DNA of 64,000 bases, from positions 1,993,187-2,057,186 of the forward strand of contig NZ_CDME01000002.1 of assembly GCF_000826545.1 (NCBI RefSeq), read 5' to 3'. Of the stretch, positions 16,863 through 25,051 are shown piece by piece. The position numbers and the translations under genes are program-made. The notes beneath the pieces are model-generated. The model saw nothing but the letters and a program-made list of their open reading frames with translations. It made no database searches and was not told the DNA's origin. The stretch comes from Kibdelosporangium sp. MJ126-NF4 (GTDB lineage: Bacteria > Actinomycetota > Actinomycetes > Mycobacteriales > Pseudonocardiaceae). Positions within the stretch are counted from its first letter, which is position 1; the number at the start of each line of letters is the position of its first letter.

Positions 16863-17593
16863 CGTCGTGGCAGGTACCCGGAGAAGAAGACGTTGTCGGC
16901 CAGGTCCTTCGCCCGGTGTTCTTCCTCGTCCGAATGAGCGGTGTAGCCGATCACCGGCAGCCCGCGTGACCGCCAGAACGACACGAACGTGGTCGGCAGT
17001 TCGCTGAGCTCGTAAGCGATGTACTGGGGCCGCGTGATCAGGTTGGTGACCATGGTCCGGCCGATCGCGCGCAGGATCGGACCGACCGAGGCGAGCCCGC
17101 CGGAGATCTGCCCGACGGGCCGCTCCGGCAGGAGCTTGCGCAGCCGATGGACCGCGATCGGGTCGAAGGACTGGATCGCGGCTTCGCCGGAGTATCGCCG
17201 GAGCCTCGCCGCGACCGCCTGTTCCAGACCGGAATCACCGCTGGCACGCCAGCGTCGCACGTCGACCACCACCGGGACCGTGCCGTTCACCACCTCCAGC
17301 ACGTCGTCGAGGGTGGGAATCGGCTGTCCCGTCGCCGCGACCGGCAGTTGGCGCGTCTGGTGCAGGTCAAGCTCGGAGACCGGTGGCGTCGAGCTGCCCA
17401 CGACCCGGGTCAGGTCGCGGTCATGCACCACGACCGGATGACCGTCGCTGGTCAGCTGCACGTCGAACTCGAAGGGCACGCCCAGGTCGATCGCGTGCCG
17501 GAACGCGGCCGAGGAGTTCTCGGCGAACTCCTCGGCGTCGTACAGGCCGCGGTGGGCGATGGGGTCCGACAGCAACCAGGACGGCAGTGACAC
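16844..17593 (-). CDS. Glycerophosphodiester phosphodiesterase
   Basis: A 249-residue GDPD-fold protein. It shows the hallmark AHRGLYDAEEFAENSSAAFRHA (His-Arg and Glu-Asn), then FEFDVQLTSDGHPVVVHDRDL with the metal ligands Glu/Asp and catalytic His. No signal peptide is present, so it is cytoplasmic and converts glycerophosphodiesters to glycerol-3-phosphate plus alcohol. GTG at 17593 is preferred, 8 nt after the gcvP stop; a TTG overlapping that stop is an alternative. Spacing suggests co-transcription with gcvP, though no functional link is evident. Confidence 0.86.
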   Translation of the reverse strand: MSLPSWLLSDPIAHRGLYDAEEFAENSSAAFRHAIDLGVPFEFDVQLTSDGHPVVVHDRDLTRVVGSSTPPVSELDLHQTRQLPVAATGQPIPTLDDVLEVVNGTVPVVVDVRRWRASGDSGLEQAVAARLRRYSGEAAIQSFDPIAVHRLRKLLPERPVGQISGGLASVGPILRAIGRTMVTNLITRPQYIAYELSELPTTFVSFWRSRGLPVIGYTAHSDEEEHRAKDLADNVFFSGYLPRRYREAD

Positions 17594-17601
17594 GGGGAAA
17601 C

Positions 17602-20475
17602 TCAACTGGTGTACGCGTCCAGCGGCGGACAGGAGCAGACCAGGTTGCGGTCGCCCTTGGCACCGTCGATCCGCCGCACCGGCGGCCACGCCTTCGGCCG
17701 GTCCGACGCCACGGGGAACGCCGCCACCTCCCGGCTGTACGGGTGCGCCCACTCCCCCGCGATCGACGCGGCCGTGTGCGGCGCGTTGCACAGCGGGTTG
17801 TCGTCCTTGGGCCACTCGCCCGCGCCGACCTTGTCGATCTCTCCCTTGATGGCGATCATGGCGTCGCAGAAGCGGTCCAGCTCCGCCAGGTCCTCGCTCT
17901 CGGTCGGCTCGACCATCAGCGTCCCCGCCACCGGGAAGGACATCGTCGGCGCGTGCAGGCCGTAGTCGGCGAGGCGTTTGGCCACGTCGTCCACGGTCAC
18001 GCCGGTCTCCTTGGTGATCGGGCGCAGGTCGAGGATGCACTCGTGGGCCACGAAGCCGCCCTCGCCGGTGTACAGCACCGGGTAGTACTCGTTCAGACGG
18101 CGGGCCACGTAGTTCGCCGCCGCCACCGCCGTCAGCGTCGCGTCACGCAGGCCGTCCGCGCCCATCATGCGCACGTACGCCCACGAGATCGGCAGGATCG
18201 ACGCGCTGCCCCACGGCGCCGCGCTGATCGGGCCGACGCCGGTCTTGGGGCCTGCCTGCGGCTGCAGCGGGTGGTTGGGCAGGAACGGTGCCAGGTGCTC
18301 GCGGACACCGATCGGGCCGACGCCCGGACCGCCGCCACCGTGCGGGATGCAGAACGTCTTGTGCAGGTTCAGGTGCGACACGTCCGAGCCGAAGCGGCCG
18401 TACTGCGCCAGGCCGATCAGCGCGTTGAGGTTCGCGCCGTCCACGTACACCTGGCCGCCCGCGTCGTGCACCAGCGCGCAGACCTCGCGCACGGTGTCCT
18501 CGTACACGCCGTGCGTCGACGGGTACGTGATCATGATCGCGGCGAGGTCGTCCTTGTGCTCCTGCACCGAGGAACGCAGGTGGTCCATGTCGATGTTGCC
18601 GTGCTCGTCGCACTTCACGACCGCGACACGCATGCCCGCCATCACCGCGGACGCCGCGTTGGTGCCGTGCGCGCTCGCCGGGATCAGGCAGAGGTCACGC
18701 CCGGTCTCGCCGCGGTCGCGGTGGTAGGCCCGGATGGCCAGCAGACCGGCGAACTCGCCCTGGCTGCCCGCGTTGGGCTGCAACGACACCGCGTGGTAGC
18801 CGGTGATCTGGGCCAGCCAGCTCTCCAGGTCGGAGATGATCTCCAGCAGCCCGGCCGCGTCCTCGGCGGGCGCGAACGGGTGCAGCGCGGAGAACTCCGG
18901 CCAGGTGATCGGCTCCATCTCGGCGGTCGCGTTCAGCTTCATCGTGCACGAGCCCAACGGGATCATGCTCCGGTCGAGCGCGATGTCCTTGTCCGACAGG
19001 CCACGCAGGTAGCGCAGCAGCGCGGTCTCCGAGCGGTGCGTGTGGAAGACCGGGTGCGTCAGGTACTCCGAGGTCCGCAGCAGCCCGGCCGGAATGATGT
19101 CCGATGTGGACGCGTCCACCGCGTCGACGTCGCCGGAGACGCCGAAGGCCGCCCAGACGGCGGAAACGTGTGCGCGCGTGGTGGTCTCGTCGCACGCGAT
19201 GGCGACGTGGTCGGCGTCCACGAGCCACAGGTTGATGTCACGCTCGCGGGCCGCGCGCACGATGTCGGAGGCGCGCCCGGGAACGCGGACCCGGATCGTG
19301 TCGAAGAACTGCGAGTGCACGACCTCCACGCCACCGGCACGCAGCCCGGCAGCCAGCACAGTCGCCATCCGGTGGGCTCGCAGCGCGATCGACTTCAGGC
19401 CAGCCGGGCCGTGGTAGACCGCGTACATCGACGCGACGACCGCGAGCAGGACCTGCGCGGTACAGATGTTGCTGGTCGCCTTTTCCCGGCGGATGTGCTG
19501 CTCACGGGTCTGCAGCGCCAGCCGGTAGGCCATCGAGCCGTCCGCGTCGAAGCTGACACCGACCAGGCGGCCGGGCAGTTGGCGCTCCAAGCCCTTGCGC
19601 ACGGCCATGTACCCGGCGTGCGGGCCACCGAAGCCCATCGGCACACCGAAGCGCTGCGTCGTGCCGACCACGACGTCGGCGCCGATCTCACCCGGCGCGC
19701 GCAGCAGCGTCAGCGACAGCAGGTCCGCCACCACGACCACCTGCGCGCCACGGGCGTGCGCCTGCTCGATCAACTCCGCGTGGTCCCGTACGACACCGCT
19801 GCCGCCCGGGTAGGACAGCAGCACGCCGTAGAACTCGCCGTCCGGCAGGCCCTTGGTCAGGTCGACGACCTCGACCTCGATGCCCAGCGGCTCCGCGCGC
19901 GTCTCGATCACGGCGATGGTCTGCGGGAACGTGTCGGCGTCGACGAGGAACCTCGGGGACTTCGCCTTGCCGCCGCGTCGCACGAGCGTCATCGCCTCGG
20001 CCGCGGCTGTGCCCTCGTCGAGCATGGAGGCGTTGGCCACGGGCACGCCGGTCAGGTCGGCGACCATGGTCTGGAAGTTCAGCAGCGCCTCGAGCCTGCC
20101 CTGCGAGATCTCCGGCTGGTACGGCGTGTACGCGGTGTACCAGGCCGGGCTCTCCAGCACGTTGCGCAGGATCACCGGCGGGGTCAGTGTGCCGTAGTAG
20201 CCCAGACCGATCATCTGCGTGATCGGACGGTTACGCGCCGCGAGCGCCCGCAGTTCGGCCAGTGCCTCGGCCTCGGTCGCGGCCGGGGGCAGGTCCAGCA
20301 CCAGGTCGTCCTCGCGAATGGAGTCCGGCACCGCGCGCTGGGCCAGCGTGTCGAGCGAGTCGACGCCCACCACGTCGAGGATCCGGGCGAGTTCCGCCTG
20401 CCGGGGACCGATGTGCCGGTCGGCGAACGGCGTCCCGTGCTCGAGGTCTGCCAGCGAGATGCGGTCCTGGGTCAT
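17602..20475 (-). CDS. gcvP: Glycine dehydrogenase (decarboxylating), P-protein
   Basis: A 957-residue fused P-protein, as in actinobacteria and E. coli. The N-terminus [17 protein letters not shown] is typical. The C-terminal half carries the PLP lysine in [22 protein letters not shown]. The enzyme decarboxylates glycine and passes aminomethyl to lipoyl-GcvH. ATG at 20475 is selected by GGAGG 7 nt upstream. A tandem glycine riboswitch occupies the leader, so glycine should induce it. gcvH lies four genes away (23535); gcvT and lpd are not in the window. Confidence 0.97.
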   Translation of the reverse strand: MTQDRISLADLEHGTPFADRHIGPRQAELARILDVVGVDSLDTLAQRAVPDSIREDDLVLDLPPAATEAEALAELRALAARNRPITQMIGLGYYGTLTPPVILRNVLESPAWYTAYTPYQPEISQGRLEALLNFQTMVADLTGVPVANASMLDEGTAAAEAMTLVRRGGKAKSPRFLVDADTFPQTIAVIETRAEPLGIEVEVVDLTKGLPDGEFYGVLLSYPGGSGVVRDHAELIEQAHARGAQVVVVADLLSLTLLRAPGEIGADVVVGTTQRFGVPMGFGGPHAGYMAVRKGLERQLPGRLVGVSFDADGSMAYRLALQTREQHIRREKATSNICTAQVLLAVVASMYAVYHGPAGLKSIALRAHRMATVLAAGLRAGGVEVVHSQFFDTIRVRVPGRASDIVRAARERDINLWLVDADHVAIACDETTTRAHVSAVWAAFGVSGDVDAVDASTSDIIPAGLLRTSEYLTHPVFHTHRSETALLRYLRGLSDKDIALDRSMIPLGSCTMKLNATAEMEPITWPEFSALHPFAPAEDAAGLLEIISDLESWLAQITGYHAVSLQPNAGSQGEFAGLLAIRAYHRDRGETGRDLCLIPASAHGTNAASAVMAGMRVAVVKCDEHGNIDMDHLRSSVQEHKDDLAAIMITYPSTHGVYEDTVREVCALVHDAGGQVYVDGANLNALIGLAQYGRFGSDVSHLNLHKTFCIPHGGGGPGVGPIGVREHLAPFLPNHPLQPQAGPKTGVGPISAAPWGSASILPISWAYVRMMGADGLRDATLTAVAAANYVARRLNEYYPVLYTGEGGFVAHECILDLRPITKETGVTVDDVAKRLADYGLHAPTMSFPVAGTLMVEPTESEDLAELDRFCDAMIAIKGEIDKVGAGEWPKDDNPLCNAPHTAASIAGEWAHPYSREVAAFPVASDRPKAWPPVRRIDGAKGDRNLVCSCPPLDAYTS

Positions 20476-20516
20476 CGTGTTGCCTCCGGCATGGAGAGTC
20501 GGGCGTGCTCCGGCAA

Positions 20517-20718
20517 GCCCTCCCCCTCTGTCCATGCCCGGATGGGCGCCTGAGAGCTTCACCCGCACACGTCACGTGCGGACTTTCACCGTCGGCGGGG
20601 CTTCGAACCCACTTTCCAGAGGCGTCTTCTTCGTGCGGTCCTGGGTACCTGAGAGGTTCCGGGGAGGAATTGCTCCTTCGGTGCCGGGCCTCTAGCGCAA
20701 CCCGGTCTCTCCCGCACG
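20517..20718 (-). ncRNA. Tandem glycine riboswitch upstream of gcvP
   Basis: Read on the minus strand, aptamer 1 shows GCGGGAGAGACC, ACCGAAGGAGCAA and CCTCTCAGG. A linker follows, then aptamer 2 with CTCTGGAAAG, CCGACGGTGAAAGTCC, GCTCTCAGG and a closing GACAGAGGGGGAGG. These are the conserved elements of the two-aptamer gcvT-type riboswitch. It ends about 40 nt before the gcvP start. In known cases glycine binding switches expression on. Boundaries are approximate. Confidence 0.93.
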
Positions 20719-20788
20719 ACGTCGGCGACTGCCTGCCAAGGATACCTTGCGGCAGATCATCGTTTGATCCACTCTCACTGGAGTCTTC

Positions 20789-21361
20789 TCACCCGGCGTT
20801 ACGCGCGCGTCGCCTTGCGGTCAGCTCGTCGTCATGCTGGATCAACTCGGCGCCGTCGGCCCGCTCGGCCGTGAACTCGTGGATGGTGCCGCTGATCTCG
20901 CGCATGGCGCCGCTCACCGCGATGCCGAACACGCCCTGGCCGCCTTGCAGCAGGTCGACGACCTCTTCCGGCGACGAGCACTCGTACACGGTCGTACCGT
21001 CGCTGAAAAGAGTGATTTTCGCGAGGTCACGCACGCCCCTGCGGCGCAGGTGGTCGACGGCCACCCGGATGTTCTGCAGCGAGACGCCGGTGTCCAGCAG
21101 TCGCTTGACCACCTTCAACACCAGGATGTCCTTGAAGGAGTACAGCCGCTGGCTGCCTGATCCGTGCGCGGTTCGGATGGACGGGGCGACCAACCCGGTG
21201 CGCGCCCAGTAGTCCAGTTGCCGGTACGTTATCCCCGCGATCTGACAGGCGGCCGGGCCGCGGTAGCCGACCAGCTCGTCCGGCAGTGAAGCGTCCGGGA
21301 ACAGTTCGCCCTGTTCACCGGCATCCACACCGGCGAGCGGACTGTCGGGCCGTTGCTCCAT
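20789..21361 (-). CDS. MerR-family regulator, Rv1830 (ResR)-like position
   Basis: A 190-residue MerR-type protein. The HTH reads GYRGPAACQIAGITYRQLDYWARTGLVAPSIRTAHGSGSQRLYSFKDILVLKVVKRLLDTGVSLQNIR, then a C-terminal SPEEVVDLLQGGQGVFGIAV region. ATG at 21361 is picked by GGGAGG 7 nt upstream. In M. tuberculosis the gene at this place (Rv1830) is a MerR regulator affecting cell growth and division. Orthology here rests on gene order and domain type. It lies upstream of gcvP and its riboswitch leader on the same strand. Confidence 0.87.
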   Translation of the reverse strand: MEQRPDSPLAGVDAGEQGELFPDASLPDELVGYRGPAACQIAGITYRQLDYWARTGLVAPSIRTAHGSGSQRLYSFKDILVLKVVKRLLDTGVSLQNIRVAVDHLRRRGVRDLAKITLFSDGTTVYECSSPEEVVDLLQGGQGVFGIAVSGAMREISGTIHEFTAERADGAELIQHDDELTARRRARNAG

Positions 21362-21594
21362 CACACTGCCTCCCATCGTCCCCGACGCCCGCCCCCCAGG
21401 AGCAGGAAACCGCCGGTCATGAGCATTCGACGGCGGCATCTATGGTGGTGACGCCGTCGTCATGGGCTCGTATCTGACGGTAGGACGGGCAGGCACCGCG
21501 GTCAACGCGACGCGCGGTGCGGCAGCGATCGAGAGAAGTGGTGCACACCACTCGCAGGTTTGATCCGCCCTGGATTGGGCAGTGCGGGGGCTAC

Positions 21595-21640
21595 GCGGAC
21601 ACCCGAATGGCCCAGCAAGGGCCGGGGCTCAGGTGTCCGC
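21595..21640 (-). terminator. Hairpin at the end of the DUF151 gene
   Basis: GCGGACACC (21595-21603) pairs with GGTGTCCGC (21632-21640). The right arm lies in the last codons of the DUF151 gene, so the hairpin forms directly after its stop on the minus-strand transcript. Confidence 0.55.
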
Positions 21641-22102
21641 ACCTCTAAAATCCTCCGGCGAGACCGAATCCAGGAACTCGCGGAACTTCTCCACTTCGTC
21701 TTCCTGCTCGTCCGGGATGATCAGGCCCGCCTCGGCGAGCACCGAGTCCTCCGCGTGGATCGGGACGCCGATCCGCAGCGCCAGCGCGACCGAGTCGCTG
21801 GGCCGCGCCGACACCCTGATGTCGCCGTCGAAGACGAGTTCGGCGAAGAACGTGCCTTCACGCAGGTCGGTGATCCGGACCTGCTCCAGTTCCCGGCCGA
21901 GTGCCGCGATCACGTCCTTGAGCAGGTCGTGGGTCAGCGGCCGGGCAGGCCGCACGCCCTGCTGCTCCAGTGCGATCGCGGTGGCCTCCACCGAACCGAT
22001 CCAGATCGGCAGGTAGCGTTCGCCCTCGGTCTCGCGTAGCAACAAGATCGGCTGGTTGGCGGGCAACTCGACCCGCACGCCAACGACGCGCATCTCGCTC
22101 AT
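21629..22102 (-). CDS. Bifunctional nuclease (DUF151) family protein
   Basis: A 157-residue protein closely matching the Rv1829 type: MRVVGVRVELPANQPILLLRE, YLPIWIGSVEATAIALEQQGV, RPLTHDLLKDVIAALG, VSARPSDSVALALRIGVPI and an acidic C-terminus EVEKFREFLDSVSPEDF. The family is annotated as bifunctional nuclease, but the physiological role in actinobacteria is unclear. GGGAGG lies 9 nt before the ATG at 22102. It sits between the two MerR genes exactly as in mycobacteria. Confidence 0.92.
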   Translation of the reverse strand: MSEMRVVGVRVELPANQPILLLRETEGERYLPIWIGSVEATAIALEQQGVRPARPLTHDLLKDVIAALGRELEQVRITDLREGTFFAELVFDGDIRVSARPSDSVALALRIGVPIHAEDSVLAEAGLIIPDEQEDEVEKFREFLDSVSPEDFRGADT

Positions 22103-22270
22103 CGGCCATCGCCTCCCTCAGCAACGCTCAACCGCGACGACCCCCTGCTGCCAAGAGGATCGCGCATCGTCAACAATGACGCTACCCGCCATCCGGGCCC
22201 CACGCTTGACTTCCCAGGCTTGCATATCGATCACGATGTAACCCGCCACCACCTCGTATGATGGCCTTTT

Positions 22271-22966
22271 CTAGCCACCGGCCACCCGGCGCAACCCCAT
22301 CTTGACCAAAAGTGTGTGCAGGGCAACAGAAAGCGACGCCAACTCACGTAATGCCTCGTCAGCGCGGGCGCGGGCATGGCTGTCCCGCTGCCGGTAGAGG
22401 GGTGTCACGATCTGTTCCAGCAACCCGACTTCCCGGTCGGCCGCCGCGCGGAACGCCCGCAGGTGACGTGGCTCGATGCCGAACTGCGCCATGGCCCTGA
22501 CCACCACTCCCAGTTCGGCGTCCACCGGGTCGTAGCGGCCGTCGCCACCCGGTTTGATCAGTCCGAAGTCCTCGAGCTCGGTGAGCGTTGCCGAGGTCAG
22601 ACCGGTCTCGGCCAACAGGTCGTCCCGGCTCAGCGAGCGCGGTCCGTCCTCGTCGACCTGCTCGGCACCGGGTAAACCACGGGGACCGGGGCCTTCACCT
22701 CGGTCCACGGCGGCGAGCTGGTGCTTGATGACCTTCAACGGCAGGTACTGGTCACGTTGTGCGCGCAGCACAAACCGCAGCCGCTCCACGTCCGCCGCGG
22801 TGAACTGCCGGTAACCGGACGGTGTCCGGCCCGGCAGCACCAGACCTTCCGACTCCAGGAACCTGATCTTGGAGATCGTCACGTCCGGGAACTCGGCACG
22901 CAGCTGTCCCAGCACCGTGCCGATGCTCATCCCGTCAGGCAGCGGCCGTCCGGCCGACGCCGTCAC
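22271..22966 (-). CDS. ftsR: MerR-family regulator, FtsR-like
   Basis: A 231-residue protein with N-terminal MerR HTH: MSIGTVLGQLRAEFPDVTISKIRFLESEGLVLPGRTPSGYRQFTAADVERLRFVLRAQRD. A second DNA-binding-like or dimerisation helix set follows (LSRDDLLAETGLTSATLTELEDFGLI). The corynebacterial FtsR and mycobacterial Rv1828 share this form and the position next to garA; FtsR activates ftsZ. The start overlaps the garA stop by ATGA, giving translational coupling. The symbol rests on gene order and motif recognition. Confidence 0.87.
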   Translation of the reverse strand: MTASAGRPLPDGMSIGTVLGQLRAEFPDVTISKIRFLESEGLVLPGRTPSGYRQFTAADVERLRFVLRAQRDQYLPLKVIKHQLAAVDRGEGPGPRGLPGAEQVDEDGPRSLSRDDLLAETGLTSATLTELEDFGLIKPGGDGRYDPVDAELGVVVRAMAQFGIEPRHLRAFRAAADREVGLLEQIVTPLYRQRDSHARARADEALRELASLSVALHTLLVKMGLRRVAGG

Positions 22967-23412
22967 TGGCCCCCTGGGCCCGTGAGGAACACCAGCCGGA
23001 ACTTGCCGATCTGCACCTCGTCGCCACCGGCGAGCACGGCCTGGTCCACCGGCTCGCGGTTGACGTACGTCCCATTCAGGCTGCCGACGTCGATGACGAC
23101 GAACTCGCCGCCCTCACGCCGGAACTCCGCGTGCCGCCGGGAAACCGTGACATCGTCGAGAAAGATGTCGCTGTCCGGGTGACGGCCCGCGCTCGTGGTG
23201 TCCCGGTCCAGCAGGAACCGCGAGCCCGCGTTCGGGCCGCGCTTCACCACGAGCAGCGCCGAACCGGCCGGCAGCGCGTCGATCCCGGCCACCTGCGGAT
23301 CGGGCTGAGGCGCGTGCTGCCCCTCGACATCGGCGAGGAAGTCGGCCCGGAAGACGGACGTCCGCTCCGGAGACTGCTCCGGCGGAACGCCGGGTCCGTC
23401 GTTCGTGCTCAC
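22963..23412 (-). CDS. garA: FHA-domain regulator GarA/OdhI-like
   Basis: A 149-residue protein. A short N-terminal phospho-motif (SPERTSVFRADFL) is followed by an FHA domain with SAGRHPDSDIFLDDVTVSRRHAEF and VIDVGSLNGTYVNR, holding the phosphothreonine-binding Arg, Ser and Asn. In mycobacteria and corynebacteria the unphosphorylated protein inhibits 2-oxoglutarate dehydrogenase and controls glutamate dehydrogenase; PknB and PknG switch it off. GTG at 23412 is chosen for AGGAGGAGA about 6 nt upstream. A longer in-frame start at 23538 overlaps the gcvH stop (ATGA). The mycobacterial ETTSVFR motif reads ERTSVFR here. Confidence 0.92.
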   Translation of the reverse strand: MSTNDGPGVPPEQSPERTSVFRADFLADVEGQHAPQPDPQVAGIDALPAGSALLVVKRGPNAGSRFLLDRDTTSAGRHPDSDIFLDDVTVSRRHAEFRREGGEFVVIDVGSLNGTYVNREPVDQAVLAGGDEVQIGKFRLVFLTGPGGQ

Positions 23413-23534
23413 CTGAGCTCTCCTCCTGCTACTGGATTCGCTGGTTCCGCCAAACGTACCGTGCGGTCCGTGTGGCGAATCGGCTGGTCCCCCCGACGCA
23501 CCGCGGCGCCTGCGGAACCAGTCCAAGATCCTTC

Positions 23535-23918
23535 TCATGCCTGACCGGTCAGTGCGCGGTATCCGTCCGCGTCAAGCAACTCGCCGAGCTCTTCCGGGTT
23601 GGCGATCTTCAGCTTGAACATCCAGCCCTCGCCGAACGGGTCCGAGTTGATCAACTCGGGCGTGTCGTTGAGCGCCTCGTTGACGGCGGTCACCTCACCG
23701 CCAAGCGGGGCGTAGATCTCGGACACGCTCTTGGTCGACTCGACCTCACCGACCGAGTCCTTCGCCGACACGGCGCCGCCGACCTCCGGCAACTGCACGA
23801 AGACCACGTCACCCAGCTGTTCCTGGGCGAAGGCGGTGATGCCGATCGTCACGGTGTCGCCCTCCACAGCGATCCACTCGTGGTCTGGCGTGTACTTCAA
23901 CTGCTCCGGAGTGGTCAC
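23535..23918 (-). CDS. gcvH: Glycine cleavage system H protein
   Basis: A 127-residue lipoyl-carrier. The lipoylation site is Lys63 in VESTKSVSEIYAPLGGEV, followed by the standard NPFGEGW-like segment DPFGEGWMFKLK. It shuttles the aminomethyl group from GcvP to GcvT. GTG at 23918 follows AAAGAGGAGA with 7 nt spacing. Its stop overlaps an ATG that opens an extended garA frame. No riboswitch is visible ahead of it, unlike gcvP. Confidence 0.96.
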   Translation of the reverse strand: MTTPEQLKYTPDHEWIAVEGDTVTIGITAFAQEQLGDVVFVQLPEVGGAVSAKDSVGEVESTKSVSEIYAPLGGEVTAVNEALNDTPELINSDPFGEGWMFKLKIANPEELGELLDADGYRALTGQA

Positions 23919-23967
23919 GTACCCGTCTCCTCTTTCTGATCACCGACTGCGCTGGCTGGCGCAGAGC

Positions 23968-24543
23968 TTAGATGTGGCGCGGTCGCCGGATCGCGGTGAC
24001 CGCCTGCAGGATGTAGATCAGCCCCGACCAGACATACAGCACGACGCCCCAGACGGTGAACGCGTAGGCGATCGGCCTGGCCACGTCGGCCAGCGCCGTG
24101 TCGATCTGGGCGAACAGCAGGAACGGGAACGCGTACAGCAAAACGAACGTGGCGCCCTTGCCGAGGTAGAGCACCTCGGGCGGACCGTACCCGGCACGGC
24201 GCAGCAGCGGCAGGCAGACCAGTACGGCCAGGTCACGAGCGATGAGGACGATCACGACCCAGAGCGGCACGATGTCGCGCACGACGAACGCGATCATGGC
24301 GGCGAGCGTGTAGAGCCGGTCGGCGAGCGGGTCGAGCATCGCACCGAACTTGCTCATCTGGTTGAGCCAGCGCGCGACCTTGCCGTCGAGCCAGTCGGTG
24401 ATCCCGCTGACGATGAACACGACGATCGCCCAGCCGTCCTCCTGGGGCCCGAGCAGCAGCCAGAGGAACAGGGGCACCCCGGCCAGCCGCAGAACGCTCA
24501 ACGCGTTCGGCACCGTCCACACCCGATCGCTGCCCTCAGCCAC
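23968..24543 (-). CDS. CDP-alcohol phosphatidyltransferase (PgsA-like)
   Basis: A 191-residue membrane enzyme with the CDP-alcohol motif DWLDGKVARWLNQMSKFGAMLDPLAD (DG-AR-G-D-D) near residue 50 and about six hydrophobic segments. The family transfers phosphatidyl groups from CDP-diacylglycerol to glycerol-3-phosphate or other alcohols. Position next to gcvH-garA matches M. tuberculosis pgsA2 (Rv1822). The acceptor alcohol is not determinable, so no symbol is given. The start is GTG at 24543. Confidence 0.9.
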   Translation of the reverse strand: MAEGSDRVWTVPNALSVLRLAGVPLFLWLLLGPQEDGWAIVVFIVSGITDWLDGKVARWLNQMSKFGAMLDPLADRLYTLAAMIAFVVRDIVPLWVVIVLIARDLAVLVCLPLLRRAGYGPPEVLYLGKGATFVLLYAFPFLLFAQIDTALADVARPIAYAFTVWGVVLYVWSGLIYILQAVTAIRRPRHI

Positions 24544-24570
24544 CCGCTGCCACCCTCCAGACGTGAAAAT

Positions 24571-24607
24571 CCCCTGGTCAACCCGGGTTGAACGGGTTGA
24601 CCAGGGG
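24571..24607 (-). terminator. Intrinsic-type terminator for the 24634 gene
   Basis: Arms CCCCTGGTCAACCC (24571-24584) and GGGTTGACCAGGGG (24594-24607) form a perfect 14-bp stem with a 9-nt loop. On the minus strand it is followed by ATTTTC, a short U-run. Confidence 0.8.
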
Positions 24608-24633
24608 AAACTCTAGTGGTTGCGGTGTGCGGC

Positions 24634-24876
24634 TCAGCTGGCGCGGGTGAGGGTCCAGCCCCTGCGCTCGATCTCGGCGCTGGTGAACTCCATCGGGCGG
24701 CCGCGGTCGTCACAACCGACCCAGCGGGCCCTGACGAGAGCCGTCTCGAGGACGTACGCGTGACCCCTGCTCCACACGACGCTGCACGGCGCTGTCGGAA
24801 GCTTGCGCCTTGGCTGCGTCGTCTTGGCTTGGGGTTTGGACTCAGTCTCGGGTTCTGCCACACCAGTGTCGGTCAT
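24634..24876 (-). CDS. Small conserved-type hypothetical protein, 80 residues
   Basis: ATG at 24876 is preceded by GGAGG with 8 nt spacing. The product has a charged, flexible N-terminus (TDTGVAEPETESKPQAKTT) and a compact C-terminal half (PCSVVWSRGHAYVLETALVRARWVGCDDRGRPMEF) with an ending that could form a small beta fold. I do not recognise it. It is followed by a strong terminator, and the two-nucleotide context (good ribosome site, high GC3) supports real coding. Confidence 0.65.
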   Translation of the reverse strand: MTDTGVAEPETESKPQAKTTQPRRKLPTAPCSVVWSRGHAYVLETALVRARWVGCDDRGRPMEFTSAEIERRGWTLTRAS

Positions 24877-25051
24877 GTCCCCCACCTCCATGAGGGGTGT
24901 CGGCTTACGGAGCCGCTCCGTTAGCCATATACAGATGATGCGGCACGGTTCACGTTGCCCTTGACAATTCACACGTGTATGGCGCCGATCGGCGCACTCA
25001 GGGCGCCGATCGGTCGAAGATCATTCATGCGGGACGATCGCACGCGGGTCG

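Noticed and set aside
17594..18040. Extension of the glycerophosphodiesterase frame into gcvP
   Set aside because: Translation of that part is low-complexity and antisense-like; the GDPD domain begins right at the GTG at 17593.
17383..20553. 1056-codon frame antisense to gcvP
   Set aside because: Shadow of a very high-GC gene; the protein is low-complexity and the opposite strand encodes an unmistakable P-protein.
24634..24876. Small 80-residue gene as another RiPP precursor
   Set aside because: No modifying enzyme next to it and no leader/core pattern; kept as hypothetical.
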